A DNA stretch of 25,204 bases from UBA1231 sp045652765 (GCA_045652765.1 JAZOLG010000009.1:1-25204), one strand, 5' to 3'. Positions 1-7,930 are shown, counted from the stretch's first letter. The notes: a model not told the origin generated them from the letters alone. Translations and numbers: made by a program.

Positions 1-310
1 CGTGATATAAATATCCACCACGGTCGAATACTACACATTCAACACCTTTTTCTAAAGCTCTTTTAGCTACTAAAGCACCAACTTGTTTAGCTGCTTCAAT
101 ATTAGAACCATTAGCGATTTTTAATTCTTTATCAATTGAAGATGCACTTACAATAGTTACACCTTTAACATCATCGATTACTTGTGCATAAATATTTGCA
201 TTTGATCTAAAAACGTTTAAACGAGGTACAGAATTTGTTCCATTAACGTTTTTACGAATTCTTAAATGACGTTTTTGTCTTGTCTCATTACGAGATTTTT
301 TTGTTACCAC
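1..310 (-). CDS. rplR: 50S ribosomal protein L18 (C-terminus cut by window edge)
   Basis: L18 binds 5S rRNA and helps anchor it in the central protuberance of the large subunit. Reading leftward from a GTG at 308-310 gives a protein starting MVTKKSRNETRQKRHLRIRK, with the family's PRLNVFRSNANIYAQVIDD and VVFDRGGYIYHG segments. The reading frame is still open at base 1, and by comparison with the usual length of about 120 residues roughly the last 16-18 are missing. The GTG is chosen because it gives the family N-terminus and has an AAAGGTG ribosome-binding site 10 nt upstream. It lies 17 nt downstream of rplF, in the usual spc-operon position. Confidence 0.95.
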   Translation of the reverse strand, partial: MVTKKSRNETRQKRHLRIRKNVNGTNSVPRLNVFRSNANIYAQVIDDVKGVTIVSASSIDKELKIANGSNIEAAKQVGALVAKRALEKGVECVVFDRGGYLYH

Positions 311-327
311 GATTAATACACACCTTT

Positions 328-864
328 CTACTTAGCTTTCTTTCCTTCTTTACGACGGATATATTCACCACGATAACGAATACCTTTACCTTTATATGGT
401 TCTGGTTTTCTAATGATTCTTACATCAGCCGCAAATTGACCAACTAATTGTTTGTCGCAACCAACAACATGAATTTCAGTTGGGTTAGGAACTGTAACAG
501 TTAAACCTTCTGGAATTTCCATTTCGCAAGGGTGAGAATAACCAGCATTAACAACCAATTTTTTCCCTTGTAATTGAGCTCTGTAACCAGTACCTTCAAT
601 TTCTAAAACTTTTTCAAATCCTTGAGTTACACCTAACACCATGTTGTTAACGATAGCACGAGTTGTACCATGTAATGAACGATGTTCTTTAACATCTGAA
701 GGGCGTGTAAATGTAACTTGATTATCTTTAATTTCTACAGTAATTGCTTGTGGGCATTCAAAAGATAATTGACCTTTTGGACCTTTAACAACAATTACAT
801 TTTCTACTAATTCTACTGTAGCATCGTTTGGTAAAACGACTGGTTTGTTTCCTATACGTGACAT
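328..864 (-). CDS. rplF: 50S ribosomal protein L6
   Basis: L6 is a two-domain large-subunit protein near the factor-binding site and the sarcin-ricin loop. The product is 178 residues, starts MSRIGNKP, and ends with the family's PEPYKGKGIRYRGEYIRRKEG segment. An in-frame ATG eight codons further upstream (888) is rejected: it would overlap rpsH, and AGGAGG lies just upstream of 864. Normal length; stop is TAG. It is followed by rplR after 17 nt and preceded by rpsH after 13 nt, so it is co-transcribed in the spc segment. Confidence 0.97.
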   Translation of the reverse strand: MSRIGNKPVVLPNDATVELVENVIVVKGPKGQLSFECPQAITVEIKDNQVTFTRPSDVKEHRSLHGTTRAIVNNMVLGVTQGFEKVLEIEGTGYRAQLQGKKLVVNAGYSHPCEMEIPEGLTVTVPNPTEIHVVGCDKQLVGQFAADVRIIRKPEPYKGKGIRYRGEYIRRKEGKKAK

Positions 865-877
865 ACCTTTTTTCCTC

Positions 878-1273
878 CTACCATACAAATGCTAAAACTT
901 CGCCACCAAGATTTTTTTGACGTGCTTCGCGATCGCTCATAACGCCTCCTGATGTTGAAACGATAGCAACACCTAAACCATTTAATACTTTAGGTAATTC
1001 GTTTCTTTTAGCATAAACTTTTAAACCAGGTTTTGAGATTCTCTTTAAACCTTTAATTACTGATGTCTTGTTGACATATTTTAAAGTTATCGATATCATT
1101 CCTTGTTTTTCATCTTCAATTTTTACAAAATCACTGATATATCCTTCTTCTTTTAAAACACGAAGAATTTCTAATTTAATCTTAGAAGCTGGAACTGACA
1201 CTGTTGGGTGTTTTCTAAGGTTCGCATTTCTAATTCTAGTAAGCATATCAGCAATTGGATCAGTCATAACCAT
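878..1273 (-). CDS. rpsH: 30S ribosomal protein S8
   Basis: S8 binds the central domain of 16S rRNA and is a primary assembly protein of the small-subunit platform. The 131-residue product starts MVMTDPIADMLTRIRNA and carries the C-terminal STSGGVMSDREARQKNLGGE signature that contacts helix 21. A GGAGG lies 8 nt upstream of the ATG. Length and sequence are ordinary. It sits between rpsZ and rplF; the stop is TAG. Confidence 0.97.
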   Translation of the reverse strand: MVMTDPIADMLTRIRNANLRKHPTVSVPASKIKLEILRVLKEEGYISDFVKIEDEKQGMISITLKYVNKTSVIKGLKRISKPGLKVYAKRNELPKVLNGLGVAIVSTSGGVMSDREARQKNLGGEVLAFVW

Positions 1274-1289
1274 ATTATTAGCCTCCTTC

Positions 1290-1475
1290 TTACCAGCTTG
1301 CTTTTTTAACGCCTGGGATTAAGCCTTTATATGCAAGTTCTCTAAAGCAAACACGACATAATTTGAATTTGCGATAAACTGCATGAGGTCTTCCACAACG
1401 TTCGCAGCGAGTGTATTCGCGCACTTGGAATTTATTTTGGCGCGCGCATTTTACTTTCATTGATGTTTTAGCCAT
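1290..1475 (-). CDS. rpsZ: 30S ribosomal protein S14 type Z (zinc-binding)
   Basis: S14 sits in the head of the 30S subunit. At 61 residues this is the short, zinc-binding (C+) form. Four cysteines at 24, 27, 40 and 43 form the CxxC...CxxC zinc site. Gram-positive genomes often carry a second, zinc-independent S14 elsewhere that replaces this one under zinc starvation; none is visible in this window. GGAGG lies 9 nt upstream of the ATG. Position between rplE and rpsH is canonical. Confidence 0.97.
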   Translation of the reverse strand: MAKTSMKVKCARQNKFQVREYTRCERCGRPHAVYRKFKLCRVCFRELAYKGLIPGVKKASW

Positions 1476-1490
1476 TATCTATGTCCTCCA

Positions 1491-2030
1491 TTACTTTCTA
1501 AAAGGCATACCAAGTAAGCTTAATAAAGCTCGGCCTTCTTCATCAGTTTGTGCAGTAGTAACAATAACAATGTCCATACCACGAATTTTCATAACTTTAT
1601 CATAATTAATTTCAGGGAAAATTAATTGTTCTTTAATACCTAAAGTGTAGTTTCCTCTTCCATCAAATGAATTAGGATTTACACCTCTAAAGTCTCTTAC
1701 ACGTGGAAGTGAAATTGACACTAATTTGTCAAAGAATTCATACATTCTTTCTCCACGTAAAGTTACTTTAGCACCAATTGGCATACCTTCACGAAGTTTG
1801 AATACAGCGATAGATTTTTTAGCTTTAGTAACAAGTGGTTTTTGACCAGCAATAATTCCTAAATCTTCAACAGCTGCATCTAATAATTTTGAATTACTAA
1901 TTGAATCACCAATACCCATATTTAACACGATTTTTTCAATCTTAGGTACTTGCATAATAGTAGTGTAGCCAAATTTGTCAGTAAGTTGTTGTACAACGTT
2001 TTCTTTGTAGTTTTGTAATACGCGATTCAT
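1491..2030 (-). CDS. rplE: 50S ribosomal protein L5
   Basis: L5 binds 5S rRNA and contacts P-site tRNA and S13 across the inter-subunit bridge. The 179-residue product shows the family's N-terminal VLQNYKENVVQQL, the IVLNMGIGD strand and GQKPLVTKAKKSIAVFKLR. AGGAGG lies 6 nt before the ATG. Length is normal, stop is TAA, and it follows rplX after 10 nt. Confidence 0.97.
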   Translation of the reverse strand: MNRVLQNYKENVVQQLTDKFGYTTIMQVPKIEKIVLNMGIGDSISNSKLLDAAVEDLGIIAGQKPLVTKAKKSIAVFKLREGMPIGAKVTLRGERMYEFFDKLVSISLPRVRDFRGVNPNSFDGRGNYTLGIKEQLIFPEINYDKVMKIRGMDIVIVTTAQTDEEGRALLSLLGMPFRK

Positions 2031-2040
2031 TCCTTACCTC

Positions 2041-2406
2041 CTACTTGTCTAATCTAGTACCAGATAAAACTGCTACACGATATTTAATTTTTTTGCCGTT
2101 AGCACCTTTTACAAAGTTACCTTCAGCGTCTTTTTCATATTCATAACGAATTCTTGTTGGTTGTTTTTTAACAGGGTCAAGATAAGCAACATTTGAAACA
2201 TGGATTGGTGCTTCTTTCTTTTCAATTCCACCTTCAGGACGAGCTTGAGATGGACGATAGTGTTTAGTAGCAATATTAATACCTTTAACTACAACACGAC
2301 TTGTAGCAGGATATACTGCTAATACTTCACCAGTTTTATAAACACCATTCACTGGTTTATCTTTACCTGCAATAACAGCAACAACATCACCTTTTTTAAT
2401 TTTCAT
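2041..2406 (-). CDS. rplX: 50S ribosomal protein L24, longer than usual
   Basis: L24 is one of the two assembly-initiator proteins of the large subunit, binding near the 5' end of 23S rRNA. The N-terminal KOW motif (KKGDVVAVIAGKDK) and the GGIEKKEAPIHVSNVAYLDP segment are clear. At 121 residues it is longer than the roughly 103 residues I recall for Bacillus. The extra length is a few residues after GKDK and a charged insertion in the C-terminal third (EYEKDAEGNFVKGANGKK). A strong AGGAGG precedes the ATG; stop is TAG. Confidence 0.96.
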   Translation of the reverse strand: MKIKKGDVVAVIAGKDKPVNGVYKTGEVLAVYPATSRVVVKGINIATKHYRPSQARPEGGIEKKEAPIHVSNVAYLDPVKKQPTRIRYEYEKDAEGNFVKGANGKKIKYRVAVLSGTRLDK

Positions 2407-2415
2407 GTTTGCCTC

Positions 2416-2784
2416 CTATAGAACTTCAGGTGCTAAAGAAACAATTTTAGTATAGTCTTTATCACGAAGTTCTCTCGCAACAGGCCCGAAAATACGAGTT
2501 CCTCTTGGAGATTTATCTTCTTTAATGATAACAGCAGCGTTATCATCAAATTTGATATAAGAACCATCTGCTCTTCTTACACCGTGTTTTGTTCTTACGA
2601 TGACTGCTTTTACAACGTCACCTTTTTTTACTTGACCGCCAGTAGTAGCTGATTTAACTGTTGCAATAACAACATCACCAACACCAGCATATAAGTGTCT
2701 TGCGCCACCTAAAACTTTTATAATCAGTAGTTGTTTTGCACCTGAATTGTCTGCAACATTGACTCTAGTTTCTTGTTGAACCAT
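2416..2784 (-). CDS. rplN: 50S ribosomal protein L14
   Basis: L14 is a small beta-barrel protein on the inter-subunit face, contacting 16S helix 14 and the site of the silencing factor RsfS. The 122-residue product starts MVQQETRVNVADNSGAKQLL and contains SPRGTRIFGPVARELR, both family signatures. Length is exactly typical, and AGGAGG lies 7 nt before the ATG. It lies 14 nt downstream of rpsQ. Confidence 0.97.
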   Translation of the reverse strand: MVQQETRVNVADNSGAKQLLIIKVLGGARHLYAGVGDVVIATVKSATTGGQVKKGDVVKAVIVRTKHGVRRADGSYIKFDDNAAVIIKEDKSPRGTRIFGPVARELRDKDYTKIVSLAPEVL

Positions 2785-2798
2785 GATTTACCTCCTGA

Positions 2799-3059
2799 TT
2801 ATACGATTACAGCTGATTGAACAATTTTTACTAAACGATAACGTTTAGTTTTAGATAGTGGACGAGTTTCCATAATTTCTACGATATCGCCAACTTTTGC
2901 TACATTTTGTTCATCATGAGCTGTAAACTTCTTTGAATATTTGATTCTTTTACTATATAGAGGGTGTCTGCGATGAGTTTCAACTTTAACAGTAATTGTT
3001 TTATCATTTACAGCAGAAACAACAGTACCAACGTATACTTTACGAGTATTTCTTTCCAT
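2799..3059 (-). CDS. rpsQ: 30S ribosomal protein S17
   Basis: S17 is an OB-fold protein binding the 5' domain of 16S rRNA. The 86-residue product starts MERNTRKVYVGTVVS and contains KFTAHDEQNVAKVGD and the conserved METRPLSKTKRYRLV. The open frame continues eight codons upstream to 3083, but the start at 3059 is chosen because AGGAGG lies 7 nt before it and the product then matches the family N-terminus. The stop is TAA; the start is 10 nt after the rpmC stop. Confidence 0.96.
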   Translation of the reverse strand: MERNTRKVYVGTVVSAVNDKTITVKVETHRRHPLYSKRIKYSKKFTAHDEQNVAKVGDIVEIMETRPLSKTKRYRLVKIVQSAVIV

Positions 3060-3069
3060 CACTAACCTC

Positions 3070-3306
3070 CTAATTATTTGCATTAGCGCGTTCAGTTAAT
3101 ACTGTATATGCGCGTGCAATTTCTTTCTTTACTTTCTTTAATTGAGCAGTTTTTTCTAATTTACCAACAGCGGCTTGGAAACGTAAATTATGTAACTCTT
3201 TTTTAAGTTCAATGATTTTTGCTTCAATGTCCGCGTTTTCTAAAGCTCTAATTTGATTAACTTGTGTTACTTTTTTAACCACTTTTTTACTTTTCTTAGC
3301 AGCCAT
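3070..3306 (-). CDS. rpmC: 50S ribosomal protein L29 with lysine-rich N-terminal extension
   Basis: L29 is a small alpha-helical protein at the peptide exit tunnel, next to L23, where SRP and trigger factor dock. The family core (ALENADIEAKIIELKKELHNLRFQ and QLKKVKKEIARAYTVL) is clear. The product is 78 residues against about 65 in most Bacillota; the excess is a basic N-terminus, MAAKKSKKVVKKVTQ. The start is less certain than for neighbours: the ATG at 3306 lies one base after the rplP stop with only a weak GGTGAG site, and in-frame GTG codons at 3318 and 3315 overlap the end of rplP. Coupled translation with rplP is likely. Confidence 0.92.
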   Translation of the reverse strand: MAAKKSKKVVKKVTQVNQIRALENADIEAKIIELKKELHNLRFQAAVGKLEKTAQLKKVKKEIARAYTVLTERANANN

Positions 3307-3307
3307 C

Positions 3308-3724
3308 TTACTCACCACTTTCTCTTACAACAAATTTTGTTTTAACTGGTAGTTTATGAGATGCAAGTCTGAATGCTTCACGAGCGATTTCTTCTGATAC
3401 ACCAGCGATTTCAAACATTACAGTTCCATCTTTAACTACAGCTACATAACCATCTGGAGCCCCTTTACCAGAACCCATACGTACTTCTAATGGTTTCTTA
3501 GTTCTTACTAAATGTGGGAAAACTTTGATCCATACTTTCCCGTCACGTCTCATATAACGTGTCATAGCGATACGGGCAGCTTCAATTTGACGGTCAGTTA
3601 CCCAAGCACCTTCTAATGCTTGAAGACCATATTCACCAAATGTTACTGATTTTCCACCTTTGGCTTTTCCTTCATAACTAATACGATGAGGACGACGATA
3701 TTTAGTTCTTTTTGGCATTAACAT
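3308..3724 (-). CDS. rplP: 50S ribosomal protein L16
   Basis: L16 lies close to the peptidyl transferase centre and the A-site tRNA elbow. The 138-residue product starts MLMPKRTKYRRPHR and carries RQIEAARIAMTRYMRRDGK and VRMGSGKGAPDGYVAVV, the strongly conserved segments. AGGAGG lies 10 nt upstream of the ATG, inside the end of rpsC, with 2 nt between the rpsC stop and this start. An internal ATG at 3718 (MPKR) is an alternative but less family-like start. Confidence 0.97.
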   Translation of the reverse strand: MLMPKRTKYRRPHRISYEGKAKGGKSVTFGEYGLQALEGAWVTDRQIEAARIAMTRYMRRDGKVWIKVFPHLVRTKKPLEVRMGSGKGAPDGYVAVVKDGTVMFEIAGVSEEIAREAFRLASHKLPVKTKFVVRESGE

Positions 3725-3726
3725 AA

Positions 3727-4389
3727 TTATTTGTCCTCCTTCTTATTATTATTTTGTTTTGCTGTTAAAATTTCACCTTTATTAATCCAAACTTTAACAC
3801 CGATTTTACCATAAGTTGTATTAGCTTCAGCTGTTGCGTAATCAATGTTAGCACGGAATGTATGTAGTGGAACACTACCTTCGATATAACCTTCACTACG
3901 TGCGATTTCAGCTCCACCTAAACGACCTGATAATTGAGTTTTGATACCTTTTGCGCCAGCTTTAAGAGCTCTTTGAATAGCACTCTTTTGAACACGACGG
4001 AAAGATGCACGATTTTCTAGATCTTCAGCCATTTTTCTTGATACTAAAACAGCATCTAAATCTGGAGTTTTAATTTCAACTACTGTTAAGAATACATTCT
4101 TACCAGTCATTTTTTCTAATGCTTTAACAGCTTCATTTTTCTTAGCACTATCACGACCGATAACTGCACCAACTCTTGCAGAGTGTACAGAAACGATTAC
4201 ACGTTTACCAGTTCTTTTGATTTCGATTTGAGAAACATAAGCTGTTTTATAGAACGCGAATAAGAATTCACGAATTTTTAAATCTTCATGTAATAAATCA
4301 GCAACCTTGGCTTTAGGAGCATACCATTTTGCATCCCAACCACGGATAATGCCAACTCTTAATCCTATTGGACTTACCTTTTGACCCAT
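3727..4389 (-). CDS. rpsC: 30S ribosomal protein S3
   Basis: S3 lines the mRNA entry channel of the 30S subunit and takes part in mRNA unwinding. The 220-residue product starts MGQKVSPIGLRVGIIRGWDAKWYA, has a type II KH domain around residues 40-110 (GAVIGRDSAKKNEAVKALEK), and the C-terminal domain with GRLGGAEIARSEGYIEGSVP. A GGAGG lies upstream of the ATG. The tail is lysine- and asparagine-rich, as is common in low-GC genomes. Confidence 0.97.
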   Translation of the reverse strand: MGQKVSPIGLRVGIIRGWDAKWYAPKAKVADLLHEDLKIREFLFAFYKTAYVSQIEIKRTGKRVIVSVHSARVGAVIGRDSAKKNEAVKALEKMTGKNVFLTVVEIKTPDLDAVLVSRKMAEDLENRASFRRVQKSAIQRALKAGAKGIKTQLSGRLGGAEIARSEGYIEGSVPLHTFRANIDYATAEANTTYGKIGVKVWINKGEILTAKQNNNKKEDK

Positions 4390-4404
4390 AATAGTTCCTC
4401 CTAA

Positions 4405-4740
4405 TTATTCTTTCTCAGCCAATACCACTGTTACATGGCATGTTCTTTTTAAAATTCTATCTCCACTACCTTTAGCACGTGGACGCATTCTTTTTAAAAT
4501 TTGTCCTGGGTTAGCGTAGATTTCTTTAATATATAATTTATCTGCATCTAAACTGTTGTTATTAACAGCGTTAGCGATAGCAGAATTTAGAACTTTGCTA
4601 ATTGGTTCTTTAACTGTTGATTCAACATTGTTAAGGATTGCAATAGCTTGTCCTACTTTTTTACCTCTAATTAAATCAATAACTAATTTAGCTTTACGAG
4701 GTGACATTCTAACTGATTTTGCAATTGCTCTAACTTCCAT
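4405..4740 (-). CDS. rplV: 50S ribosomal protein L22
   Basis: L22 has a globular surface domain and a long beta-hairpin that lines the constriction of the exit tunnel, where macrolide-resistance mutations arise. The 111-residue product contains VRMSPRKAKLVIDLIRGKKV and the hairpin segment KRMRPRAKGSGDRILKRT, with no obvious deletion in the hairpin. AGGAGG lies upstream of the ATG. Normal length; stop is TAA. Confidence 0.97.
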   Translation of the reverse strand: MEVRAIAKSVRMSPRKAKLVIDLIRGKKVGQAIAILNNVESTVKEPISKVLNSAIANAVNNNSLDADKLYIKEIYANPGQILKRMRPRAKGSGDRILKRTCHVTVVLAEKE

Positions 4741-4751
4741 GATTGTCCCTC

Positions 4752-5027
4752 CTATTTACCAGCTTTTTTATCTTTACCATGACCGCGGTATGATCTAGTT
4801 GGAGCAAACTCACCAAATTTATGCCCAACCATATCTTCAGTTACATAAATTGGTAAATGTTCTTTACCGTTATAAACTGCAACTGTATGTCCAACGAATT
4901 CAGGATAAATTGTTGATCTTCTTGACCAAGTTTGAATTACCTTCTTTTGATTAGCTTCATTTAATGCTTCAACTTTTTTCATTAAATGTTCATCAATAAA
5001 AGGACCTTTTTTAAGTGAACGTGACAT
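4752..5027 (-). CDS. rpsS: 30S ribosomal protein S19
   Basis: S19 is in the head of the 30S subunit and forms a complex with S13 near A-site tRNA. The 91-residue product starts MSRSLKKGPFIDEHLMKK and carries the signature HNG-type stretch VAVYNGKEHLPIYVTEDMVG and KFGEFAPTRSYRGH. AAAGGAGG lies about 10 nt before the ATG. Canonical position between rplB and rplV. Confidence 0.97.
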   Translation of the reverse strand: MSRSLKKGPFIDEHLMKKVEALNEANQKKVIQTWSRRSTIYPEFVGHTVAVYNGKEHLPIYVTEDMVGHKFGEFAPTRSYRGHGKDKKAGK

Positions 5028-5045
5028 TTTTGAGTTCCTCCTTTT

Positions 5046-5876
5046 CTATCCATTACGACGACGCACGATAAGAGCGTTCGATTTTTTCTTAGTGTTTCTA
5101 GTTTTAAGACCTAAAGCAACTTTACCCCAAGGAGTCATAGGAGCTTTTGTACCAACTGGTTGACGGCCTTCACCACCACCGTGTGGGTGATCATTAGGGT
5201 TCATTACAGAACCACGTACTGTTGGACGAACACCCATATGACGAGTACGTCCTGCTTTACCAACGTTAACAAGTTCATGGTCTAAGTTACCAACAACACC
5301 AACAGTTGCACGGCAAACACCTAAAACCTTACGAACTTCACCACTAGCAAGTCTGATTAAAACATATTTATCTTCACGACCTAAAATTTGTGCACCAGCA
5401 CCTGCAGCTCTTGCAAGTTGTCCACCATGTTTAGGACTTAATTCGATATTGTGAATCATTGTACCAACTGGAATGTTTTGGATTTCCATGCAGTTACCAA
5501 CAACGATATCTACTGCAGTACCAGAAACAACTTCCATTCCAACTTTTAAATCTTTTGGAGCGATGATGTAACGTTTTTCACCATCTACATAATTGATTAA
5601 TGCAATATTTGCACTTCTGTTTGGATCGTATTCAATTGTAGCTACTTTACCTTTGATACCATCTTTATCACGTTTAAAATCGATAAGACGATATTTACGT
5701 TTTTCACCGCCGCCATGATGACGAACTGTAATACGACCTAAATTATTACGACCAGCATGTTTTTTAACTGTAACTAATAAACTCTTTTCAGGAGTATTTG
5801 TAGTGATTTCTTCATAAGTTAATGCTGTCATATTACGACGACCATTAGTCGTAGGCTTATAAAATTTAATAGGCAT
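5046..5876 (-). CDS. rplB: 50S ribosomal protein L2
   Basis: L2 is the largest large-subunit core protein, needed for subunit association and peptidyl transfer. The 276-residue product has the N-terminal RNA-binding OB fold and SH3-like domains, including GRITVRHHGGGEKRKYRLIDF, and the C-terminal signature RGSVMNPNDHPHGGGEGRQP with the histidine implicated in peptidyl-transferase function. AGGAGG lies 11 nt before the ATG. Length matches the family. Confidence 0.98.
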   Translation of the reverse strand: MPIKFYKPTTNGRRNMTALTYEEITTNTPEKSLLVTVKKHAGRNNLGRITVRHHGGGEKRKYRLIDFKRDKDGIKGKVATIEYDPNRSANIALINYVDGEKRYIIAPKDLKVGMEVVSGTAVDIVVGNCMEIQNIPVGTMIHNIELSPKHGGQLARAAGAGAQILGREDKYVLIRLASGEVRKVLGVCRATVGVVGNLDHELVNVGKAGRTRHMGVRPTVRGSVMNPNDHPHGGGEGRQPVGTKAPMTPWGKVALGLKTRNTKKKSNALIVRRRNG

Positions 5877-5890
5877 ACTTACTTGACCTC

Positions 5891-6178
5891 CTATACTTCA
5901 AATGACGAAATAGTTTGTCCAGGTGCAAGACGAACGATTGCTTTCTTGTACGCTGATTTAAACCCTTCGTATTTTGAAACTCTTTTAGCTTTGCGGTGAA
6001 CATTAACTGTTCTAACAGCTACAACTTTTACTTCGAAAATTTCTTCGATAGCTTTTTTAATTTCTACTTTATTAGCTTTTGGATCTACTTCAAAAGTATA
6101 TTGTAAATTCTTATCAATTAATGAGCTTGATTTTTCAGTGATGATAGGTTTTCTAATAATATCATAAGATGTTTTCAT
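5891..6178 (-). CDS. rplW: 50S ribosomal protein L23
   Basis: L23 sits at the tunnel exit and is the docking site for trigger factor and SRP. The 95-residue product starts with the family motif YDIIRKPIITEKSS and contains KVEIKKAIEEIFEVKVVAVRTVN. The start codon overlaps the rplD stop by one base (TAATG), with GAGGAGG inside the end of rplD, so translation is coupled. Stop is TAG. Confidence 0.97.
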   Translation of the reverse strand: MKTSYDIIRKPIITEKSSSLIDKNLQYTFEVDPKANKVEIKKAIEEIFEVKVVAVRTVNVHRKAKRVSKYEGFKSAYKKAIVRLAPGQTISSFEV

Positions 6179-6801
6179 TATTTAAGTACCTCCTCATAAT
6201 AAGCTACTGCATCTTGTGTCATAACAACACAACTTGCATTCATCATTTGATAAACTGAAACATGATTTGCAGTTTCAACTAAAACGTTTGGAATATTGCG
6301 TCCAGCTAATTCTACTAAATCGTTAGCTTCTTTAGTGATAACTAAGATTTTTCCTTCAGCTTTAACGTTATTTAATACTTCAACTAATCCTTTTGTTTTG
6401 AAGTTTTGAAGAGTTAATTCATTTAAAGCGATTAATTTATTTTCTTGTACTTTATAAGTTAAAGCACATTTCATTGCTAAACGAACAACTTTCTTATTAA
6501 CTTTCATAACATATGATCTTGGAGTTGGTGCAAATACAACACCACCGCCACGCCATTGTGGAGAACGAGTTGAACCTTGACGAGCACGACCTGTTCCTTT
6601 TTGACGCCATGGTTTTCTACCACCACCGCTTACTTCAGAACGAGTTTTTGCTTTTTGAGTACCTTGACGCATAGCTGCTCTTTCAGCAACAATTGTATCA
6701 AATACTGCTTGTTGATGATTTTCTACAGCAAATACATTTTCACTTAATGCTAATTCACCAACTTGTTGACCTAATTGATTTAATAAAACAATACTTGGCA
6801 T
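6178..6801 (-). CDS. rplD: 50S ribosomal protein L4
   Basis: L4 binds domain I of 23S rRNA and sends a long loop into the exit tunnel. In Escherichia coli it also represses its own S10 operon through the leader. The 207-residue product shows the loop sequence GGGRKPWRQKGTGRARQGS followed by PQWRGGGVVFAPTPRSY, the family hallmark. An AAGGAG lies before the ATG. Whether this L4 controls the structured leader upstream of rpsJ is open, but it is the obvious candidate. Confidence 0.97.
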   Translation of the reverse strand: MPSIVLLNQLGQQVGELALSENVFAVENHQQAVFDTIVAERAAMRQGTQKAKTRSEVSGGGRKPWRQKGTGRARQGSTRSPQWRGGGVVFAPTPRSYVMKVNKKVVRLAMKCALTYKVQENKLIALNELTLQNFKTKGLVEVLNNVKAEGKILVITKEANDLVELAGRNIPNVLVETANHVSVYQMMNASCVVMTQDAVAYYEEVLK

Positions 6802-6814
6802 ATTTTACTCCTTC

Positions 6815-7474
6815 CTACGCAAGACTTTCAGGGTTTAAACTAGCGTTCTTAGCTTTAACTGCATTTGTAATAACTACATATGAGTTTTTAGCTCCTGGAA
6901 CATTACCCTTTACAAGTATTACATTGTTTTCTACATCATATTTAACAAATTCAAGATTTTGAACTGTTTTAATAACGCCACCCATTCTACCTGGCATTTT
7001 CTTACCTGGTTTAATGCGGGCTGGGTCAATTGAACCCATTGAACCGATTCCACGGTGATATCCAGATCCGTGAGACATTGGTCCACGTCCGAAATTATGA
7101 CGTTTAATAACACCTTGGTAACCTTTACCTTTTGATGTACCAGTTACGTCAACTAATTCACCTTCTGTGAAAATATTTCCTTTAACCTCTTGTCCAACTT
7201 CAAACGCTAGCATCTCTTCCCCAGCAATTTCTTTTACGAAGCGCTTAGGGGCTGTGTTTGCTTTTGCTGCATGTCCTGTTTCAGGTTTATTTGCAAGATT
7301 TTCTTTCTTATCAGCGTAACCTAATTGAACTGCATTGTAGCCATCTGTTTCAACAGTCTTTTTTTGTAATACAACGTTTGGAGTTACTTCGATCACTGTA
7401 ACAGGGATTAAAGCGCCTGTTTCAGAGAAAATTTGTGTCATTCCAACTTTTTTACCTAAGATTCCTTTGGCCAT
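6815..7474 (-). CDS. rplC: 50S ribosomal protein L3
   Basis: L3 is an early assembly protein that reaches the peptidyl transferase centre through a long loop. The 219-residue product starts MAKGILGKKVGMTQIF and contains GTSKGKGYQGVIKRHNFGRG and RIKPGKKMPGRMGG, the family signatures. AAGGAGG lies upstream of the ATG, and rpsJ ends 26 nt upstream. Stop is TAG. Confidence 0.98.
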   Translation of the reverse strand: MAKGILGKKVGMTQIFSETGALIPVTVIEVTPNVVLQKKTVETDGYNAVQLGYADKKENLANKPETGHAAKANTAPKRFVKEIAGEEMLAFEVGQEVKGNIFTEGELVDVTGTSKGKGYQGVIKRHNFGRGPMSHGSGYHRGIGSMGSIDPARIKPGKKMPGRMGGVIKTVQNLEFVKYDVENNVILVKGNVPGAKNSYVVITNAVKAKNASLNPESLA

Positions 7475-7499
7475 GAGTTTATTCCTCCTTCTTTCTCAT

Positions 7500-7808
7500 T
7501 TATTTTAGAACGATTTCAACACCAGATGGTAATTCTAAATGAACTAACGCATCCATAGTTTTTGGCGTAATATTTACGATATCAATTAAACGTTTGTGAG
7601 TACGACGTTCAAATTGTTCACGACTATCTTTATATTTGTGTGGTGAACGGATAACAGTAAACACTTCTTTTTCTGTTGGTAGTGGGATTGGACCTGATAC
7701 TTTAGCACCAGTTCTTTTCGCAGTCTCAACAATTTTCTTCGCAGATTCATCAATTAATCTGTGATCATAAGATAATAATCTTATTCTTAATTTCTTTTCT
7801 TTTGCCAT
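7500..7808 (-). CDS. rpsJ: 30S ribosomal protein S10 (first gene of operon)
   Basis: S10 is a 30S head protein and, as NusE, also part of transcription antitermination complexes. The 102-residue product contains RIRLLSYDHRLIDESAKKIVE, GPIPLPTEKEVFTVIRSPHKY and EQFERRTHKRLIDI, all diagnostic. AAGGAGG lies about 7 nt before the ATG. It is the first gene of the operon, preceded by a structured leader and a sigma-A promoter. Confidence 0.98.
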   Translation of the reverse strand: MAKEKKLRIRLLSYDHRLIDESAKKIVETAKRTGAKVSGPIPLPTEKEVFTVIRSPHKYKDSREQFERRTHKRLIDIVNITPKTMDALVHLELPSGVEIVLK

Positions 7809-7930
7809 GTTAGCCTCCTTATACTTATTTTTTAAGCTTTCGGCTCATTGCGAATTACCTGATAGACGGTCAATGACAACGCTCCCGTGCGTATCAGCAA
7901 CCTCGCAAGTCTCCGCCTACATTTAAGCCT
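7809..7930 (-). ncRNA. Structured 5' leader of the S10 operon (putative autoregulatory RNA)
   Basis: Between the predicted transcription start (about 7929-7930) and rpsJ lies a leader that is visibly more GC-rich than other intergenic DNA here. It can fold as nested helices: GGCUU (7925-7929) with GAGCC (7842-7846); UUGCGAG (7902-7908) with UUCGCAA (7848-7854); CUGAUA (7892-7897) with UAUCAG (7859-7864). Inside these are a small CGC/GCG hairpin and a GUC/GAC hairpin. The ribosome-binding site lies outside the main fold, and no terminator is visible in it. Ribosomal-protein leaders in this position are commonly autoregulatory; the L4 link is inference. Confidence 0.7.

Noticed and set aside
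865..888. Longer N-terminus for L6 (start at 888).
   Set aside because: It would overlap rpsH and place the clear AGGAGG inside the coding region; the start at 864 gives the family N-terminus.
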